Shown here: piece after piece, positions 25,754 through 35,338 of the stretch
Position numbering within the stretch: position 1 is the first letter of the stretch
How the letters are laid out: every line of letters starts with the position of its first letter
Source: Rhodococcus sp. 14-1411-2a
GTDB taxonomy: Bacteria; Actinomycetota; Actinomycetes; Mycobacteriales; Mycobacteriaceae
Length of the DNA: 64,000 nt
Reading direction: 5' to 3'
Assembly: GCF_002259485.1 (NCBI RefSeq)
Contig: NZ_NPGA01000008.1
Span: 1-64,000, forward strand
Program-made: the position numbers and the translations under genes
Notes under the pieces: generated by a model
What the model saw: only the letters and a program-made list of their open reading frames with translations
Told to the model about the DNA's origin: nothing
Database searches by the model: none

Positions 25754-26385
25754 CCGGGAGGGTCCTGGCGGTCTGCGTCGTGCACGCCGATGTTCCGTTC
25801 GGACGCCGAGCGGTGGTCGACAGTGGTATCGACAAGCGGCCCGTCGACGGGCAGGTGGACGTGCACGAGCTCGGCATCGGCGGTGATCACTGTCGGGACA
25901 CGAAATTCCACGGCGGACTCGATCAGGCCGTGTACGCCTACGACGAGGTCGAGGCGCAGCACTGGGCCGACGAGCTGGGGGTGCCGGTTCCACCGGGTCG
26001 TCTCGGGGAGAACCTCCGCACCGAGGGTGTACCGGTGACCGACGCGGTGATCGGGTCGCGGTGGCGCATCGGCACGGTCGCCTTGGAGGTGACGATCGCC
26101 CGCAAGCCCTGCGCGACGTTCGCACGGTGGATGGACCAGCCGAGATGGATCCGTCGCTTCGCGGACCGAGGTGATGTGGGTGCGTACTTCCGAGTTCTCG
26201 AACCCGGGGTCTTCGGCGGCGGTGACACGGTGACGGTGGAGTCGGTACCCCAACACGGGGTGACGGTTCGCGACCTGTTCCGAGGAACCGACGCAACCGC
26301 GATGTCCACTTTGCTCGATCAGCCCGATTTGGCACCGAAGGTCTACCGCGATGCGGCTGCGGCACTGAAATCGTTGCGCAACTGA
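25750..26385 (+). CDS. MOSC domain protein (YiiM-like)
   Basis: A 211-residue protein starting with GTG that overlaps the ygfZ stop as GTGA. MOSC-domain features are GIGGDHCRDTKFHGGLDQAVYAYD near residues 38-60, LGENLRTEGV, IGSRWRIGTVALEVTIARKPCATF with the conserved cysteine, and a helical tail like the YiiM 3-alpha domain. Family members bind molybdenum cofactor and reduce N-hydroxylated or other substrates, or deliver sulfur. The coupling to the Fe-S helper YgfZ suggests a shared cofactor-repair theme, but this is inference. Confidence 0.88.
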   Translation: MTGRVLAVCVVHADVPFGRRAVVDSGIDKRPVDGQVDVHELGIGGDHCRDTKFHGGLDQAVYAYDEVEAQHWADELGVPVPPGRLGENLRTEGVPVTDAVIGSRWRIGTVALEVTIARKPCATFARWMDQPRWIRRFADRGDVGAYFRVLEPGVFGGGDTVTVESVPQHGVTVRDLFRGTDATAMSTLLDQPDLAPKVYRDAAAALKSLRN

Positions 26386-26569
26386 CCCCTGAGTGCGTCG
26401 CTCCCCATGACGCGCAGCACGTAGTTCTCGTGTCGCGAAACGGAGATAGTTTGCCTGTGCACGGATTTCTGCAGGTACAGGCTGCGTCGACCCATTTTCC
26501 GGGCGTGTCGCGCCCGTTCGCCCGGCACCGACACGTGGTGCCGTCTGCGCATCGCGGCGATTCGCGCGC

Positions 26570-26575
26570 TAGAGT
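26570..26575 (+). promoter_or_regulatory. Candidate -10 of the DUF3073 gene
   Basis: TAGAGT fits TANNNT and would give a 5' leader of about 75 bases before the DUF3073 ATG. The 272-base gap before that gene also holds a GGCACC/GGTGCC hairpin (26524-26542). No -35 is evident. Confidence 0.35.
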
Positions 26576-26657
26576 GTGTCCCAGGAAGAAATACCAACTC
26601 TAACGGGGCCGCCAAATTTCCCCAGGCCGCCCCGAAAGTCCGCGAGGGGGCACCGCC

Positions 26658-26849
26658 ATGGGCCGAGGCAGGGCTAAGGCAAAGCAGACAAAGGTCGCTC
26701 GTGAGCTCAAGTACAGCTCGCCTATTACGGACTTGGAGAGACTGCAGCAAGAGCTCTCCGGTGGTTCGTCGAACTCGCATCGTGGCGGCGTCGACTCGGA
26801 CGCGCCTTCCCGAGTCGAAGAAGACGAGTACGAGGACTGGCGACGCTAG
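26658..26849 (+). CDS. DUF3073 small acidic-tailed protein
   Basis: A 63-residue protein, MGRGRAKAKQTKVARELKYS at the start, with a basic N-terminal third, a middle stretch SPITDLERLQQEL and a strongly acidic end (VEEDEYEDWRR). This is the pattern of actinobacterial DUF3073 (Rv0810c). The family is conserved and abundant in actinobacteria; the charge split hints at nucleic-acid contact, but no function is known. It lies divergent-then-convergent beside purM, as in mycobacteria. GAGGGGGC upstream serves as ribosome-binding site. Confidence 0.9.
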   Translation: MGRGRAKAKQTKVARELKYSSPITDLERLQQELSGGSSNSHRGGVDSDAPSRVEEDEYEDWRR

Positions 26850-26868
26850 TACTGAGCACGACAACGAC

Positions 26869-26899
26869 TGAGGGGGAGCCGCGATGCGGCTCCCCCTCA
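26869..26899. terminator. Bidirectional terminator between DUF3073 gene and purM
   Basis: TGAGGGGGAGCCGC-GAT-GCGGCTCCCCCTCA: a perfect 14-bp stem with a tiny loop, followed on the plus strand by CTTGTTTG. Confidence 0.92.
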
Positions 26900-26922
26900 C
26901 TTGTTTGCCCGTCCTCGGGCGA

Positions 26923-28023
26923 TCAGAACCTCGGGTGGTTACCCAGCAGCAGCGCACGCTCGTCGGCGACGTCCTTACCGGTCGCCTTCTTCACCGTACC
27001 CAGCGTCCAGCAGTCGATGTGGCGTGCGGTCAGCACGGCGAGTGCGCGGTCGACGTCCTCGGGTGCCACGATGGCGACCATGCCGACTCCCATGTTGAAC
27101 GTCTGCTCCATCTCGGCCCGCTCGACGCGTCCGCGCTGAGCGATCAGCGAGAAGATCGGGGCAGGGCTCCACGTGGTGCGGTCGAGTTCGGCGACCAGGC
27201 CCTCGGGCATCACCCGTGAGAGGTTGTTCGCCAATCCGCCGCCGGTGACGTGGCAGAACGTGCGCACGTCGGTTTCGGCCGCGAGCGCGAGGCAGTCCTT
27301 GGCGTAGATCTTGGTCGGTTCGAGCAGCTCCTCGCCGAGGGTGCGGCCGAACTCCTCGACGTGTCCGCCGAGATCCATGTGGTTGATCTCCAGCAGCACC
27401 TTGCGCGCGAGGGAGTAGCCGTTGGAGTGCAGACCCGACGATCCCATGCCGATGACGACGTCACCGGGACGCACCCGCTCGGGTCCGAGGATCGAATCAG
27501 CCTCTACGACGCCGATGCCGGTGGCCGAGAGGTCGTAATCGCCGTCGGCCATCAGTCCCGGATGCTCGGCCGTCTCGCCGCCGAGCAGTGCGCAGCCGGC
27601 GATGATGCAGCCTTCTGCGATGCCCTTGACCAGTTCCGCGACCTGCTCGGGAACCACTCGGCCCACGGCGATGTAATCCTGCAGGAACAGTGGCTCGGCA
27701 CCACAGACGACGAGGTCGTCGACGACCATTGCGACCAGGTCGAGGCCCAGGGTGTCGTGCTTGCCGAGCGCCTGCGCCACGGCCACCTTGGTGCCGACGC
27801 CGTCGGTCGAGGCGGCCAGGACGGGCTCGCGGTAGTCGCCCTTGAGCGCGAAGAGGCCGGCGAAACCGCCGAGACCGCCCATGACCTCGGGCCTGCTGGC
27901 CTTCTTGGCGAGCGGCGCGAACAGTTGCACTGCTCGATCTCCTGCGGCGATGTCGACCCCGGCCGCCGCGTAGGAGGCACCGCCCGAGTGAGTTGCGCTC
28001 GTGGGTTGGGATTCCTCGGTCAT
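26923..28023 (-). CDS. purM: Phosphoribosylformylglycinamidine cyclo-ligase (AIR synthetase)
   Basis: Closes FGAM to aminoimidazole ribotide with ATP in purine synthesis. The 366-residue protein has the PurM fold with GGASYAAAGVDIAAGDRAV, the nucleotide-binding EPVLAASTDGVGTKV, the middle GMGSSGLHSNGYSLARKVL and CHVTGGGLANNLSRVMPEG. I chose ATG 28023, which has GGAG upstream; an ATG at 28050 gives nine extra unlikely residues. The gene order DUF3073-purM-purF recalls Rv0810c-Rv0808, but an ABC transporter operon is inserted between purM and purF here. Confidence 0.96.
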   Translation of the reverse strand: MTEESQPTSATHSGGASYAAAGVDIAAGDRAVQLFAPLAKKASRPEVMGGLGGFAGLFALKGDYREPVLAASTDGVGTKVAVAQALGKHDTLGLDLVAMVVDDLVVCGAEPLFLQDYIAVGRVVPEQVAELVKGIAEGCIIAGCALLGGETAEHPGLMADGDYDLSATGIGVVEADSILGPERVRPGDVVIGMGSSGLHSNGYSLARKVLLEINHMDLGGHVEEFGRTLGEELLEPTKIYAKDCLALAAETDVRTFCHVTGGGLANNLSRVMPEGLVAELDRTTWSPAPIFSLIAQRGRVERAEMEQTFNMGVGMVAIVAPEDVDRALAVLTARHIDCWTLGTVKKATGKDVADERALLLGNHPRF

Positions 28024-28115
28024 TCGGCTCCAGCCTGTGTACTCGATCATGTGAGCGCCCGTGACGGCACAGATAGCGCCCTAACGGTACCGGAGTGCCC
28101 GGTGGCGAGAAGAAT

Positions 28116-29786
28116 TCACGTGTGCAGGCGCTTGCCCGGGATCGCCGCCAACAGCTTCTTGGTGTAGTCGGCCTCCGGCGATCGCAGGATCTTCCACGGT
28201 GTTCCCTCTTCCACGATTGCCCCGTTGCGCAGCACCACCACGCGATGCGCGACGCGGTCGACCACCGCGAGGTCGTGACTGATGAACAGGCAGGCGAAGC
28301 CGAATTCCTGCTGCAGTGCCTCGAACAGATCGAGCACGGCTGCCTGCACCGACACGTCCAGAGCGCTGGTCGGCTCGTCCGCGACCACCAGATCAGGTCC
28401 CAGCACCAGTGCCCGCGCCAGGCTGACGCGTTGCCGCTGCCCACCGGAGAGCTCGTGGGGGTAGCGCTTGTCGGTGCCCGACGGCAGTTGCACGGCGTCG
28501 AGCAACTCGGTCGTCCTCGCCGCGATCGCGTCCTTTGAGCCGTACTTGTGCACGATCATCGGTTCGGCGATGCATTGCCCGACGGTCAGTCGGGGGTTCA
28601 GTGATGCGGACGGGTCCTGGAAGACGAAGCCGAATCGCTTACGTAACGGCTTCAGCTTGCGTTCGCTCACGCCTGCGATGTTCTGCCCCATCACCGTCAC
28701 GCTGCCGCTGGTCGGCTTCTGCAGTGCTGCAACACATCTGCCGATCGTGGACTTGCCCGAGCCGGATTCGCCCACCAGCCCCAGGGTTTCGCCGCGGTGG
28801 ATGGTGAGCGAGACGTCGTCGACCGCCCGGAACGCAGGTGAGCCGACGCCGCCGGAGAACTGCACCACCAAACGCGAGACGTCGAGTACCGGTTCTCCCG
28901 AGGTGTCTACCGTCTTGTCGGACTCCACGGCGGCGAGGGTCGGCACCGCGGCCAGCAGCTTCTTGGTGTAGTCGTCGGCGGGTGCGTCGAAGAGTTGCGC
29001 CACCGGAGCTTCCTCGACGACGCGGCCGTTCTGCATGACGACGACGCGGTCGGCCAGGTCGGACACGACGCCCATGCTGTGGGTGATGAGCACGATGGCG
29101 CAGCCGAGCCGATCCTTGAGATCACGGAGCAGGTCCAGGATTTCGGCCTGCACCGTGACGTCGAGAGCGGTGGTCGGCTCGTCGGCGATGATGACCTTCG
29201 CCTCGCACGAGATGGCGATCGCGATCATGACGCGTTGCTTCTGCCCACCCGAGAGCTCGTGCGGGTAGTACGAGAAGCGCTGCTCGGGATTGGGCAGACC
29301 CACCATCGTCAACAGCTCGACGGCCCGAATCTTGGCATCCTTCGCCGACATTCGCTTACCGTCGTCACTTCGGGTCGTTCCGCCGGCTCCACTCCTGGCG
29401 CGTGTGTGCGCCCGCAGCGCCTCCACTATTTGATAGCCGATGGTGAACAGCGGATCGAGGGCGCTGCCCGGTTCCTGGAACACCATCGAAATCTTGTTGC
29501 CGCGCAACTGCGCCCACGCCTTGTTGCTCAGCGTCGTCACGTCCTGGCCACCGAGTACCACGTGTCCTTCGACGCGTGCGGTGTCGGGGAGCAGGCCGAT
29601 GGCGGATCGGACGCTGACGGACTTGCCCGATCCGGACTCCCCCACCACGGCCAGTACTTCGCCGGGGAACACCTCGAACGAGACCTCGGTGACGGCATCG
29701 ACTTCGCCGGCGTCGGTGAGGAACGTGACGGACAACGACTTCACCGACAATGCGGACTCGCGTGGAGTTGCAACACTCGATGTCAT
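28116..29786 (-). CDS. Oligopeptide-type ABC transporter, fused double ATPase
   Basis: Two ABC ATPases in one 556-residue chain, corresponding to DppD and DppF. The first cassette has Walker [11 protein letters not shown] (48-57), signature [17 protein letters not shown] and [16 protein letters not shown]. The second has [13 protein letters not shown] and [19 protein letters not shown], each with the oligopeptide-subfamily YPHELSGGQ motif. It energises import of peptides or another solute by the upstream permeases. ATG 29786 overlaps the permease stop as ATGA. Single-chain DppDF is common in actinobacteria. Confidence 0.92.
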   Translation of the reverse strand: MTSSVATPRESALSVKSLSVTFLTDAGEVDAVTEVSFEVFPGEVLAVVGESGSGKSVSVRSAIGLLPDTARVEGHVVLGGQDVTTLSNKAWAQLRGNKISMVFQEPGSALDPLFTIGYQIVEALRAHTRARSGAGGTTRSDDGKRMSAKDAKIRAVELLTMVGLPNPEQRFSYYPHELSGGQKQRVMIAIAISCEAKVIIADEPTTALDVTVQAEILDLLRDLKDRLGCAIVLITHSMGVVSDLADRVVVMQNGRVVEEAPVAQLFDAPADDYTKKLLAAVPTLAAVESDKTVDTSGEPVLDVSRLVVQFSGGVGSPAFRAVDDVSLTIHRGETLGLVGESGSGKSTIGRCVAALQKPTSGSVTVMGQNIAGVSERKLKPLRKRFGFVFQDPSASLNPRLTVGQCIAEPMIVHKYGSKDAIAARTTELLDAVQLPSGTDKRYPHELSGGQRQRVSLARALVLGPDLVVADEPTSALDVSVQAAVLDLFEALQQEFGFACLFISHDLAVVDRVAHRVVVLRNGAIVEEGTPWKILRSPEADYTKKLLAAIPGKRLHT

Positions 29787-30751
29787 ACCTTCACCGCCTT
29801 CTTGAACTTCTTGCGGGTACGCAGCAGCGGATTGAGTGTCTCGCTTGCGCTTTCGCCCACCATGGTCAGGCCGAGCACCACCAACACGATGCCCAGGCCA
29901 GGGAACACCGACGTCCACCAGATGCCGTTGGAGATATCGGGCAGCGCCTTGTTGATGTCGTATCCCCACTCCGAGGCGGAGGTGGGCTCGATGCCGAATC
30001 CGAGGAAACCGAGTCCGGCGAGGGTCAGGATGGCCTCGGCACCGTTGAGGGTGATGATGACCGGCAGTGTCTGCACCACATTGGCGAGGATGTGGCGGAA
30101 CAGGATTCGCGGAGTGCCGGCACCGGTGACCCGGGCGGCGTCGACGTACGGTTCGGTCTTGACCGCCACCGTGGCGTTGCGCACGACGCGGAAGTACTGC
30201 GGGACGAAGATGGCCGTGATGGCGATGGCTGCGGATGCGATGCCACCGAAGCTCGACGACTGGCCGCCTGCGACGACGATCGAGATGACCACCGCGAGAA
30301 GCAGCGAGGGGAACGCGTACATCGCGTCCATGAACAGCACGAGCACGCGGTCGAACCAACGGCCGATGTAGCCCGAGGCGAGGCCGAGCGGAACACCGAT
30401 GATGAGCGAGAGAATCAACGACGACGCGATCACCATCAATGCCGTTCGGGCACCGTAGATCACGCGCGAGAACACGTCCTCACCGCGAACCGAGGTGCCG
30501 AACCAGTGCTGCGCGGACGGGGCTGCCTGTCGGGCGAAATCCTGCCCGGCGTCGCTGGTCTGCGAGAACCCGTACGGCGCGAGAAGCGGGGCGAACACTG
30601 CGGCGATCACGAACGCCACCATCAGCGCCAACCCGACGATCAAGGTGACGCGTTGCAACCCCGACGTGGACTTGACGAATGCGACGCCGGGAAATCCTCG
30701 ACGGTGCGGACGGGTGGGAGGGACGTCGGACAGCACGACTTCGGTGCTCAT
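29783..30751 (-). CDS. Oligopeptide-type ABC transporter permease (DppC-like)
   Basis: A 322-residue permease with an N-terminal OppC-type helix then about five more. It bears the OppC landmarks HWFGTSVRGEDVFSRVIYGARTAL and the coupling loop YVDAARVTGAGTPRILFRHILANV. The ATG at 30751 (MSTEVVLSDV) shares its first base with the stop of the preceding permease gene, so the operon is tightly coupled. It pairs with the DppB-like subunit to form the membrane pore. Confidence 0.92.
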   Translation of the reverse strand: MSTEVVLSDVPPTRPHRRGFPGVAFVKSTSGLQRVTLIVGLALMVAFVIAAVFAPLLAPYGFSQTSDAGQDFARQAAPSAQHWFGTSVRGEDVFSRVIYGARTALMVIASSLILSLIIGVPLGLASGYIGRWFDRVLVLFMDAMYAFPSLLLAVVISIVVAGGQSSSFGGIASAAIAITAIFVPQYFRVVRNATVAVKTEPYVDAARVTGAGTPRILFRHILANVVQTLPVIITLNGAEAILTLAGLGFLGFGIEPTSASEWGYDINKALPDISNGIWWTSVFPGLGIVLVVLGLTMVGESASETLNPLLRTRKKFKKAVKV

Positions 30752-31842
30752 CAGAACCTCACTCTCGGGTCGATGAGTGCGACGATCGCGTCGGTGACGA
30801 AGCTGACGACGGCGACCACGACGGCCAGGAACGTCACGATGCCCTGCACCGCAACGAAATCGCGTTGCTGGAGGTACCGGGCGAGTTCGTAGCCCAGGCC
30901 CTGCCACTCGAAGGTCGTCTCGGTCAGTACCGCACCGCCCAGGAGTACGGCGATCTGCAGGCCGATGACGGTGACGATGGGAATCATAGCGTTGCGGAAC
31001 GCATGTCGTCGCGTCACCGTGCCCTCGCTCAATCCGCGAGCGCGCGCAGCGTCGACGAACGGTGCCTGCAACGTCTGAATCAGGTTGACGCGCACCAGCC
31101 TCAGGAACACTCCGGCCGTCAACAGACCCAGGGCGAGTGCGGGCAGCACGGCATGCTCGAGCACGTCCACGATGTAGCTCGGCTCGCCGTACAGGAACGA
31201 GTCGACGATCAGAATGTTGGTCTTGGGCGAGACGTTCTGCAGTGCCAGTTCCACATTGGTGCTGGCACGACCGGCGACGGGCAGCCAGCCGAGCTTGACT
31301 GCGAACAGCAGCTTGAGCAACATGCCGACGAAGAACACCGGAGCCGCGTACGCCAGGATCGCGAAGATCCGCAGTGAGGCGTCGCCGAATCGGTCCCGAT
31401 GGGTGGCGGCGAAGAATCCGAGCGGGATGCCGACCGCGAAGGCGACCAACAGTGCCCAGAACGCCAATTCCAGTGTGGCAGCACCGTTGACGAGCAGGAC
31501 GTCACTGATCGCGCGGTTGTCGGTGGCGGAGCGGCCGAAATCGCCGCGCAACAGTCCGGTCAGGTACTCCCAGTACTGCGTCAGAATGGGTCGGTCGTAG
31601 CCGGCCTCGGCCTTGCGCTGGGCGATCTGTTCGGCAGGTAGGCGACCACCGAGGGCCGCGGTGATCGGATCACCGATCACCCGCATCAGAAAGAACACGA
31701 CGGTGACGAGAATCCAGGCAGTCGGAATGATCAGCAGAAATCTGACCCCGAGATAACGGGCGAGCGCGCCGTACCGTGACGGCGCGCTCACCTGCTGTGC
31801 TTGCTTCTCGCCCTCTACCGTCGTGCTGTCGGTAGTGGGCAC
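30751..31842 (-). CDS. Oligopeptide-type ABC transporter permease (DppB-like)
   Basis: A 363-residue permease. After a cytoplasmic N-terminus of about 35 residues comes RYLGVRFLLIIPTAWILVTVVFFLMRVIGDP, the usual DppB first helix. The periplasmic RPILTQYWEYLTGLLRGDFGRS and coupling loop FVDAARARGLSEGTVTRRHAFRNA follow. The start is GTG 31842, five bases after the binding-protein stop. The periplasmic insert with ALQNVSPKTNILIVDSF is longer than in E. coli DppB. Confidence 0.9.
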   Translation of the reverse strand: MPTTDSTTVEGEKQAQQVSAPSRYGALARYLGVRFLLIIPTAWILVTVVFFLMRVIGDPITAALGGRLPAEQIAQRKAEAGYDRPILTQYWEYLTGLLRGDFGRSATDNRAISDVLLVNGAATLELAFWALLVAFAVGIPLGFFAATHRDRFGDASLRIFAILAYAAPVFFVGMLLKLLFAVKLGWLPVAGRASTNVELALQNVSPKTNILIVDSFLYGEPSYIVDVLEHAVLPALALGLLTAGVFLRLVRVNLIQTLQAPFVDAARARGLSEGTVTRRHAFRNAMIPIVTVIGLQIAVLLGGAVLTETTFEWQGLGYELARYLQQRDFVAVQGIVTFLAVVVAVVSFVTDAIVALIDPRVRF

Positions 31843-31847
31843 GCCGG

Positions 31848-33533
31848 TCAGCCCTTGGCGAGAGTGACGAATCGGAACTTGAACGAGGCGTCGAGAGTCT
31901 CGTCCACGCCGCTGATCTCGTCGGTGGCGACGGCGATCTGCTTGCCCTCCAACAACGGAAGCGTCGGCAGGTAGTTCGTCGCGAGCTCGGTCTGAATCTG
32001 ACCGATGATCTGCATCCGCGCATTCTCGTCGGCGGTCGTGCGCTCGAGATCGAGCAGTGACGTGATGGCCGGGCTCTCGAAGTGCGACTGCAGGAAGTTG
32101 TCCGGTCCGAAGAACGGCGTCAGGTAGTTGTCGGCGTCGGGGTAGTCCGGGAACCAGCCCAGCTGGTACACCGGGTAGGCGTCGGCGACGCGTTCCTTGG
32201 TGTACGTGCTCCACTCGGTGGACTGCAGGTTCACGTTGAACAGGCCCGTCGCGTCGAGCTGGCTCTTGATCGCGGCGTATTCCTCGCTCGAGCTCGAACC
32301 GTAGTGGTCCGGGTTGTACTGCAAGTTGAGCTGCACCGGGGTGGCAACGCCTGCGGCAGAAAGGAATCCGGCTGCTTCGTCGCGGTTCGGGGTGGTGCCG
32401 TAGACGTCGCCGTACGCGGTGTTCGCACCGGCCAGGCCTGTGGGTACGACGGAGTACAGCGGGGTGTAGGTGCCCTTGTAGACGCCGTCGGACAGCGCCT
32501 GGCGATCCACCGAGGCCGCAATTGCCTTGCGCACGGCCAGCTTCTGATCAGGGGTGTCACCGGGCATCGTGTTCATGTTGAAGACCATGTAGCGCGATTC
32601 ACCGCCGGGTCCCTCGTGCACCGTCAGACCGTCGACGCTGCCGAGCGATTCGACATCCGTCGGGGTCAGCGATCGCCATGCGACGTCGATGGCCTTGTTC
32701 TGCACGTCGAGCTTGAGGTTGTCGGAGCTGGTGTAGTACTTCGCGTTGATCGACGAGGTCTTCGGGGTTCCGAGGATGCCCTTGTAGTCGCCGTTCGCGG
32801 TGAAGCTGACGAGGGAGTTCTTGGCGTAGCTCGCGATGGAGTACGGGCCGGCGAACGGGGTGCCCGCCACGATGGCGTCGTCGTCGAGAATCGAATCTGC
32901 CGGGAACACGGTCTGGTCGACGATCGGGCCCGCCGGTGTCGCCAGAATCTGCGGGAACGTCTGATCGTTCGCGGCCTTGAGCGTGAACTCGACGGTCTTC
33001 TCGTCCGGAGTCGCGATGCTGTCGAGGTTCGTCAGCAACGACGCGGGTCCGTTGGGATCGTTGATGGCGACGATGCGATCGAAGGAGAACTTCACGCTCT
33101 CGCTCGTCAGCGGGTTGCCGTTCGCGAACGTCAGATCGTCCTTCAGCGTGCACGTGTAGACGGTCGGCTCGGCGAAATCGCAGCTCTCGGCGACATCGGG
33201 CTCGAGCTCGGAGCTACCGGGCGCGAAATTCATCAGGAAGGGATACGTCTGGTTCATGACCATGAACGAGCCGTTGTCGTACGAGCCCGCCGGGTCGAGT
33301 GACGTCACCTGGTCGGTGGTGCCGACGGTGATGGTGTCGCCACTGCCCTCACCGGAGCCACCGGCTTCGTCGGTGCGGCCCGAGCCGCAGGCTGCCGCAG
33401 TCAATGCGAGTACCGACAGTGCTGCCACTGCAGCAAATTTCTTGCCGTGTTTGCGTCCCGCTGTACCGGGTGCAGCGGTCTTCGATGCCGCGCTGTAGCG
33501 CTGCATGCGTCCGTCGTCGGGCGACAGGGTCAT
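31848..33533 (-). CDS. ABC transporter substrate-binding lipoprotein (SBP family 5)
   Basis: The extracytoplasmic receptor for the adjacent oligopeptide-type transporter. The 561-residue precursor has a lipobox LTAAAC with lipid-carrying Cys49 and a Gly/Ser linker. The family-5 fold is seen in TVGTTDQVTSLDPAGSYDNGSF, LKDDLTFANGNPLTSESVKFSFDRI and YQLGWFPDYPDADNYLTPFF. The last motif occurs in dipeptide and oligopeptide binding proteins. ATG 33533 has GAGG seven bases before it; an in-frame ATG at 33506 is possible. Peptides are the likely ligand, nickel-chelates or sugars less so. Confidence 0.9.
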   Translation of the reverse strand: MTLSPDDGRMQRYSAASKTAAPGTAGRKHGKKFAAVAALSVLALTAAACGSGRTDEAGGSGEGSGDTITVGTTDQVTSLDPAGSYDNGSFMVMNQTYPFLMNFAPGSSELEPDVAESCDFAEPTVYTCTLKDDLTFANGNPLTSESVKFSFDRIVAINDPNGPASLLTNLDSIATPDEKTVEFTLKAANDQTFPQILATPAGPIVDQTVFPADSILDDDAIVAGTPFAGPYSIASYAKNSLVSFTANGDYKGILGTPKTSSINAKYYTSSDNLKLDVQNKAIDVAWRSLTPTDVESLGSVDGLTVHEGPGGESRYMVFNMNTMPGDTPDQKLAVRKAIAASVDRQALSDGVYKGTYTPLYSVVPTGLAGANTAYGDVYGTTPNRDEAAGFLSAAGVATPVQLNLQYNPDHYGSSSSEEYAAIKSQLDATGLFNVNLQSTEWSTYTKERVADAYPVYQLGWFPDYPDADNYLTPFFGPDNFLQSHFESPAITSLLDLERTTADENARMQIIGQIQTELATNYLPTLPLLEGKQIAVATDEISGVDETLDASFKFRFVTLAKG

Positions 33534-33649
33534 CTGAAAGCCTCTATCCAATCGGTGTGTCCTATGTAACTGAAAGGACAGTACCGACGGACTGTTTCCA
33601 ATATGTGGCATTGAGAAAACCCTGCTGTTCCCTCGCAGGAACGCCCTGC

Positions 33650-35218
33650 TCAGGGACGACTCAGAGCACTCACGTTCGCGTCGTTGTCCACCGGCTGCCC
33701 GGCGGCCGAGGCCAGCAGACCCTCGAGAACGTGCTTGCCGAGTGCGTTGTCGGCCGGCAGATCGATCGGATACTTGCCTGTGAAACATGCTGCACACAAC
33801 CGGGATTCAGGCTGCTCGGAGGCCGCGATCATGCCGTCGATGGAGATGTACCCCAACGAATCGGCACCGATCGCCTGCCGAACACCCTCGAGAATTCCGT
33901 CCTCGGAATCGACACCGTTGGCGATCAGCTCTGCGGGAGAAGCGAAGTCGATGCCGTAGAAGCAGGGCCAGCGCACCGGCGGCGACGCGATTCGCACGTG
34001 AATCTCCAGCGCACCGGCCTCGCGCAGCATCCTGATCAGGGCGCGCTGGGTATTGCCGCGAACGATCGAATCGTCCACCACCACCAGCCTTTTGCCCCGT
34101 ATGACCTCTTTGAGAGGATTCAGCTTGAGCCGGATGCCGAGTTGACGAATGGTCTGCGACGGCTGAATGAACGTGCGGCCCACATAGGCGTTCTTCATCA
34201 AGCCCTGGCCGTAGGGGATGCCGGAGCCCTGCGCGAAACCGACCGCAGCGGGAGTTCCGCTCTCGGGCACCGGGATGACCAGGTCCCCCTCGGCCGGATG
34301 TTCCTTCGCGAGACGACGTCCGATCTCGACACGCGTCGAGTGCACCGAACGACCACCGATGACGCTGTCGGGACGAGCGAGATACACGTACTCGAACACG
34401 CACCCCTTGGGCTCGGGAGCCGCGAAGCGTGAGGACCGAACACCGTCGGCATCGATCGCGAGCAGTTCACCGGGCTCGATGTCGCGGACGAACGCGGCAC
34501 CGACGATGTCGAGTGCCGCAGTCTCGCTGGCAACCACCCAGCCGCGATCGAGGCGGCCGAGGCACAACGGTCGAACGCCGTGCGGATCACGCGCGGCGTA
34601 GAGGGTGTGCTCGTCCATGAACGTCAGACAGAAGGCACCCTTGAGCAGAGGCAGCAGTTCCATCGCCGCCTGCTCGATGGTGCAGTCGGCTGCCTTGTGC
34701 GCCAGCAGCGCGGTCACCACGTCGGAATCCGACGTGCCGTTGCCCTGCAGTCGGTCGCTGATCAGCCCTGCGTCGCGCGCCTTGGTGGCGAGCTCGGCGA
34801 AGTTCACCAGATTCCCGTTGTGGCCGAGTGCAATACCGGTCCCGGCGGTGGTGGTACGGAAGATCGGCTGCGCGTTCTCCCACGTGACCGAACCACTGGT
34901 GGAGTAGCGGCAGTGCCCGATGGCGACATGCCCGGGCATCGCACCGAGCGTCTGCTCGTCGAACACCTGGCTGACGAGACCGAGATCCTTGAACACCAAC
35001 ACCTGGGAACCGTCGGACACTGCGATGCCGGCAGCCTCCTGGCCACGGTGCTGCAGCGCATAGAGGCCGTAGTACGAGAGCTTGGCCACATCCTCGCCCG
35101 GTGCCCACACTCCGAACACACCGCACTCCTCGCGCGGCTCGTTCTCCGGTTCGTCGAGGGGTTTGCCTAGCAGAAGATTCGGACTGTCGACCGACAAATC
35201 GGCGTTGGTCACGGGCAT
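33650..35218 (-). CDS. purF: Amidophosphoribosyltransferase
   Basis: First committed enzyme of purine synthesis: PRPP plus glutamine give phosphoribosylamine. The 522-residue protein has a 31-residue propeptide before the catalytic Cys32 in EECGVFGVWAPGE, the glutaminase residues in YYGLYALQHRGQEAAGIA and NLVNF, and a type I phosphoribosyltransferase domain with the PRPP loop LVVVDDSIVRGNTQRAL. A cleavable propeptide implies autoprocessing and usually an Fe-S cluster type enzyme: cysteines are present in the C-terminal half (LCAACFTG). AAGGGAG precedes ATG 35218. Confidence 0.96.
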   Translation of the reverse strand: MPVTNADLSVDSPNLLLGKPLDEPENEPREECGVFGVWAPGEDVAKLSYYGLYALQHRGQEAAGIAVSDGSQVLVFKDLGLVSQVFDEQTLGAMPGHVAIGHCRYSTSGSVTWENAQPIFRTTTAGTGIALGHNGNLVNFAELATKARDAGLISDRLQGNGTSDSDVVTALLAHKAADCTIEQAAMELLPLLKGAFCLTFMDEHTLYAARDPHGVRPLCLGRLDRGWVVASETAALDIVGAAFVRDIEPGELLAIDADGVRSSRFAAPEPKGCVFEYVYLARPDSVIGGRSVHSTRVEIGRRLAKEHPAEGDLVIPVPESGTPAAVGFAQGSGIPYGQGLMKNAYVGRTFIQPSQTIRQLGIRLKLNPLKEVIRGKRLVVVDDSIVRGNTQRALIRMLREAGALEIHVRIASPPVRWPCFYGIDFASPAELIANGVDSEDGILEGVRQAIGADSLGYISIDGMIAASEQPESRLCAACFTGKYPIDLPADNALGKHVLEGLLASAAGQPVDNDANVSALSRP

Positions 35219-35338
35219 TGCTCCCTTGGGGGACGGGGCGGGGGGCCGTGCCTGAGTCTACGGGCACACGACCGGAGTCAACGCATCGTGTGGACGGGAG
35301 ATTCCCAGTAGGTGAACCAGTGCCGGAATTGGAGCGAA

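Noticed and set aside
26343..26957. 204-codon minus-strand open frame over the DUF3073 gene
   Set aside because: Spans an intergenic region, a terminator and the antisense of DUF3073; no ribosome-binding site or motif.
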